DNA of 64,000 nt from Dolomedes plantarius (taxonomy: Eukaryota > Arthropoda > Arachnida > Araneae > Dolomedidae). The translations under genes and the position numbers were made by a program. Position 1 is the stretch's first letter, and every line of letters starts with the position of its first letter. Below the pieces are notes generated by a model. It saw nothing but the letters and a program-made list of their open reading frames with translations. It was not told the origin of the DNA and searched no databases. The DNA lies in NCBI GenBank assembly GCA_907164885.2, contig OU015493.1, forward strand, positions 51,533,996 to 51,597,995, read 5' to 3'. Shown here one piece after another: positions 59,700-64,000 of this stretch.

Positions 59700-61740
59700 A
59701 CTGTATTTGAACTAAAGCAAATGCGATTTACTAAAGCCAGACGATGTTCACTTCAAAATCATGGCTTAAAATGACTGGAAAAAAAGAAAATATCTGTATA
59801 ATTCCGCGAATTCATTCGGCTGAAGTGCGTTCTTACCCCCAGTTTGGAGAATTATTTACTCCTTCAAGTATTTCCCCCTCACACGTACTTGTCAGTCGCT
59901 TGACGTGCTTGTCATCTTGTCCCTTATCGCTTGTCATTCCAGTATACCATTGTTTGAAAACCTGAGAAAATCCTTCGAATGAAGGACGTCAGAAGATAAG
60001 AACATCATCGCACATGTACATTTCAGGTTTTTTCGTTAAGAAAAGGGTGTGCGTTATGCGGAGAATATGCCTAAAAGTTTTTAAAAAGTAGTTTAAAATT
60101 ATAGGTGCGCGTTATACGCCGGAAAAGTTATTTAGCACATTTGTTTCGATAATACAGTTGCGATAACTCGGGGTATTTTAACTCACTTAATCCGCTTTCA
60201 AAACCACGGGTAGTGGTTTGTTTAACTCACCTCTCACCATCACCCACGCAAAGTGGGTTGCAGAACCCACTTATTCCGGCGACTGATCAACTTTTTTTTC
60301 TCTGTGTGGTTTCGGTGTGACGATTCACAAATTCAAGGAACTCTTTGATAGTTCCGGTATAAATAGGGGTGACAACCCGGGCAAATGCGGATTAAGAATA
60401 AAATAAAATAGTCAAATGGCGTGCCACTGTATTTTCATGATAACGTTGAGGACAAGGAGTACCGAGCTCATTCTTGATCGCGATCCATTTGTCGTGGGAT
60501 GTTTAAAAGCTCTCTTTCCAGGACTGAAGAGAAAAGTCACTACTTGGATTCGAGAGAGTCCGCCCCGAGAAAATCGAGCGAAGATATGTTCCACGGCAAT
60601 TCGACTTTGTCGTCGGAAGGTGAGTCTCGCATTCAAATCAATGCTTACTTAGTCACGTCCCTAATAACCTGCCGTTTGAAGGTTGGCGAAGCCTAATAAT
60701 GTTCGTCATTGTAAATAGCAAATAAATGTTATGCGTTTGTTTAAAATTAACCTAGTGCAATGATTCTTGCAATAGAGAGTGAGAATCTTGCCATGTCGAC
60801 CTTGCCCAATAAAGCCTGATAACCTTAATTGCCCTTTTTTTACAGAGGGAGCGCCATCTGGTGGACATGATTAGTCATGTCAATATTTTTTTTCTAACAC
60901 GCTTGTCTACATCTATGGCGTTCTCATGCGTTCATTTTTTACTGAAATATGGATTTTTAAAATGTCGATACAAATTAATCCCGTTCAACTGCGAAATAGA
61001 TATCCAAAAAAGGACGGTACTCATGGAGGACAAAATTGTCGCTCGAATGTTTTTGGGAAAATCCAACCCATTTTTGATAAGTACGGATCATCCTCCCAGA
61101 AACGGTTGAAACGAGGAGATTGAGTATCGGGTCAAAATTAAAATCAATTTTTCATTTTCGCCAAGCTATAGATCATTGACACGAAACAGATGCTACGCTA
61201 CCTTAGTTTATTTATCGAAACCATTGGTTCTTAACCAGTGGTCAGCAAAAAGAAAAAAATAAATGGATCAAAACGACCGAGAATTTAACAATTTTATAAA
61301 ATTGGGGACAACAAATATTTTGGTTCCAATTGTAAAAAATCCCATATTTCTTCCGTCTCGAGTACGAAAAAATGCCACGTCTATTTTCTTCCATCTGGTG
61401 AAACCTTTTAAGTTTTCACAGGTTTACCGTGTTTGCTATTAAGTCCGCTTTGTTATTCAGTTGATTTGTCGCTTTTTATGAACATTGAAACCCCTTTTTT
61501 CCTTCGGAGTGGAGTGGTCCTTGACTTGGACATCTTTTCGGTAGAGAGGAGCCACCTATCTACGATTGGGCGTGTTCCTACAGGGTTTTTGATCACAAAC
61601 CCGTTGCCATCAGTGAAAACACTACACTAGCATTCCTACCAGAAAAGACCGTTGATATCGAACGAAAATTTGACACGACCACCAGTTGGGAATGACGGAT
61701 GATTCAGCGAGCTATTTATATAGGGGTGCGAGCAGTTGAA
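59700..61740. other. Unassigned stretch with terminus-like and CTCF-like words
   Basis: No host exon recognised, including no GGT exon. GTGTGCGTTATGCGGAGAATA (about 60050) and GGTGCGCGTTATACGCCGGA (about 60100) are likely pogo-type 5' end material. Small frames at 60412-60696 and 60861-61123 show no motif. Confidence 0.4.
60849..60864 (-). promoter_or_regulatory. CTCF-like motif
   Basis: The minus strand reads CCACCAGATGGCGCTC, a very good match to the insect CTCF core (CCANNAG[AG]TGGCGC). It lies in the intron or downstream region of the GGT gene. Binding is unproven. Confidence 0.4.
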
Positions 61741-61741
61741 A

Positions 61742-62168
61742 GTAACAATAATTACAAGATAAAAAGAACTTTTTATATACCATGATTTTAAATTTTCTGT
61801 TGAATCATATAAACTTGACAATTCTATGTATTAATAAATACTTTTTAAAATTTGTTTTGATGAATTATCCCATCCACTCGAAAGAAAATGAAGTTAATTA
61901 GAAGTTAACTTGCTTTTAACTTTTCGTTCCCGTCCTGGCCGATATATGGCTGCACCAGTCCACAAAACAAAATTAACTGAAACTGAATTCAATTCTGCCT
62001 AAAGAAGGCTAAAATTATTAAAATAATACATTGTCATCGTGTTCTGAGCTATTCTAAAAGTTTCAAATGTCTAGCTAGTCGGGAAGTTAGTTAAAAATCG
62101 ATTGCAAGATTTGGACTGGACAAACACACACACAAACAAGAAAGCGAGTTAATAAAAACAGGGCAAAA
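61742..62168 (-). repeat. Dispersed repeat family, copy C
   Basis: Inverted relative of 1209-1665, including the central module (TTTTCGTTCCCGTCC-TGGCCGATATATGGC) present in copy A and missing in copy B. Confidence 0.75.
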
Positions 62169-62374
62169 AGAGGCCGAAGTATGAAAAGGGGTGACTCTAA
62201 TATCGATTCACACCTGTCAACAAAAATGATGTTTATTGCATAAATAATACAGTTTGGGGGGAAAAAAGAACACTCTTATTTCAATTGAATCCACTTTTTC
62301 CAATAAAACAGAACATTTATCAATAAAAAATAAAACAAATCCTTTCAATTCATAATACAAATAGCTAATACTAA

Positions 62375-63177
62375 TCTATATATATAAAACAGTTCCGTAA
62401 CTGACTCATTCATTCATTCATTCATTCATTCACTGACTGACTGACATACAACGCACAGACCAAACCGCTGTACCTAAAGGGCTGAAATTTTGCATGGCGA
62501 TTCTTCTTATAGTGTAGGGGTGCACTAAGAGAGATTTTTGAAAAATTCTTCTTAGATTTTTTTCAATTAAATTTTTAATCTGTTTTTTTACTTTTTTTAA
62601 GTTTGCATTTAAAATAATAATTTGAGGGTTATAAAATTTATATCACAAGAAAGATCATAAAAATTCCTTTAAAATGAAATCTTTTTCGAATCTTTACCTT
62701 CATTTCCTGAATTTTGGTGAATTTTTAAAGATTAATTTTTAGAATTTAATTTATTAAATGCTGATCACGTGACTTCTTTTTCTGGTACTTTAAATAAATT
62801 TATCGTCACGTGCATAAAAACTAAATAGACAAAAAATAATTTTTTTTTCTCGCTAATGCGGCAGACGATTGGACATTATCCAAAAAAATATTAAAATACA
62901 GTAAAAGAAATGTTCTAGAAACTGTACTATATTAACTGTACTATATTCTTTAGTATTCTTTATATTAGATTTAATTTGAATATCTTCTTCTACATTATTT
63001 TGTCTATAAAAATATCCCTTACGATATTTTTATAAATATATATATATATATATTTTACATCAATTATATACATTGATCGTCGTATTTATTATATATATAT
63101 ATTGGCATTAATTGCATACATTGACCGATGTTTTTACTTTGAATGTACTCCGTAGCGAAGTGCGGGTTTTCAGCTAG
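62375..63177 (+). mobile_element. Helitron, tandem unit 1
   Basis: 803 bp from TCTATATATATAAAACAGTT (preceded by A) to the 3' hairpin CCGTAGCGAAGTGCGG and TTTTCAGCTAG. 5' TC, 3' CTAG preceded by a short hairpin, and no inverted repeats are Helitron hallmarks. It contains (CATT)n-(CTGA)n near the 5' end. Non-coding. The last G is followed directly by the TC of unit 2. Confidence 0.85.
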
Positions 63178-63878
63178 TCTATATATATAAAACAGTTCCG
63201 TAACAGACTCATTCATTCACTGACTGACTGACTGACTGACTGACATACAACGCACAGACCAAACCGCTGGACCTAAAGGGCTGAAATTTTGCATTACGAT
63301 TCTTCTAATAGTGTAGGGGTGCACTAAGAAAGATTTTTCAAAAATTCTTCTTAGATTTTTTTAAATTAAATTTTTAAGCTGTTTTTTAAACTTTTTTTAC
63401 GTTTGCATTTAAAATAATACATTGAGGGTTATAAAATTTATATCACGAGAAAGATCGTAAAAAATTCCTTCAAAATGAAATTTTTTTCGAATTTTTACCT
63501 CCATTTCCTGATTTTTGGGGAATTTTTAAAGATTAACTTTTAGAATTTAATTTATTAAATGCTGATCACGTGATTTCTTTTTCTGGTACTTTCAATAAAT
63601 TCATCGTCACGTGCGTAACAACTAAATAGACAAAAAAAATTTTTTTTTCTCTTTCTAATGCAGCAGACGATTGGATATTATCAAAAAAAAATGCATATCC
63701 CTTACAATTTTTTTATAAATATATATATATAGATAGATATATATTTTACATCAATTGTATACATCGATCATCGCATTTATTATAAATATATATATTTATT
63801 TTTTGGCATAAATTGCATACGTTGACTGTTGTATTTAATTTGAATGTACTCCGTAGCGAAGCGCGGGTTTTCAGCTAG
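63178..63878 (+). mobile_element. Helitron, tandem unit 2
   Basis: 701 bp with the same ends; hairpin CCGTAGCGAAGCGCGG is better paired than in unit 1. It is about 100 bp shorter, mainly because part of the segment around 62880-63000 of unit 1 is missing. Confidence 0.85.
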
Positions 63879-64000
63879 TCTATATATATAAAACAGTTCC
63901 GTAACTGACTCATTCATTCACTGACTGACTGACTGAATGACATACAACGCACAGACCAAATCGCTGGACCTAAAGGGCTGAAATTTTTCATGGCGATTCT
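63879..64000 (+). mobile_element. Helitron, tandem unit 3, cut by window end
   Basis: Starts with the same TC end directly after CTAG of unit 2 and runs through the tetranucleotide repeats and the GGACCTAAAGGGCTGAAATT block to the window edge. Confidence 0.85.

Noticed and set aside
60861..61123. 82- and 65-codon ORFs considered as a later GGT exon
   Set aside because: No GGT motif (no processing Thr region or following conserved blocks) and no matching splice sites.
62400..62450. CATT/CTGA short tandem repeats as a possible CRISPR or telomere-like array
   Set aside because: Four-base units without spacers, inside a Helitron; simple repeat.

Overview
This window looks like nuclear DNA of an arthropod, most likely an arachnid. 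It is AT-rich, has long introns with GT/AG splice sites, is crowded with Tc1/mariner elements, MITEs, Helitrons and tRNA-derived SINEs, and carries many long (TA)n tracts. The lineage is an inference; no rRNA or species marker is present. There is no CRISPR array, operon or other prokaryote-like feature.

Two host genes can be supported. (1) A minus-strand gene runs from about 20.15 kb down to 5.55 kb. Four exons (20150-20084, 12053-11971, 9696-9610, 5656-5550) join in compatible phase to a 110-residue protein with an MGC lipidation-type N-terminus and a short stathmin-like region. Its 5' UTR starts further upstream, because exon 1 opens with a splice acceptor; CpG-rich blocks at 38.7-39.1 kb and 16.28-16.6 kb are candidate promoters. 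(2) A plus-strand gamma-glutamyltranspeptidase gene is represented by two N-terminal-region exons (54229-54369 and 55722-55844); the rest lies outside the window or was not recognised.

Layout: 0-5 kb holds an unnamed dispersed repeat, the tail of an autonomous Helitron and a non-autonomous Helitron. 5.5-20.15 kb is the stathmin-like gene; intron 1 holds MITEs, an IS630-type remnant and microsatellites. 20.4-21.9 kb is a complete Tc1 element with an uninterrupted 350-codon DD34E transposase. 22-31 kb is mostly unassigned with a hAT terminus, tRNA-like SINE heads, a LINE remnant and a TTAA-type TIR element. 30.8-36.8 kb holds a decayed mariner, pogo/Tigger-like MITEs set in (TA)n tracts and SINEs. 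39.46-42.40 kb is a mariner that has received three different insertions. 44.5-47.4 kb holds two decayed Tc1 elements with a MITE between them. 49.5-54.1 kb is a nearly gap-free run of five elements ending 114 bp before the GGT exon. 55.88-57.57 kb is an IR/DR-type Tc1 in the following GGT intron. 57.6-60 kb holds a MADF-like ORF, a SINE and a pogo/Tigger transposase relic. 62.4 kb to the end is a head-to-tail Helitron array.

The genes do not form a pathway together. The main story is transposon ecology: nested insertion, internal-deletion derivatives next to coding relatives, and TIR elements sitting in TA microsatellites. I found no convincing new molecular system. The items most worth a second look are the Helitron array, the 257-bp palindrome inside the nested mariner, the IR/DR Tc1, the intact Tc1, and the small lipidated stathmin-like protein. 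All family assignments were made by eye from motifs; no database search was run.
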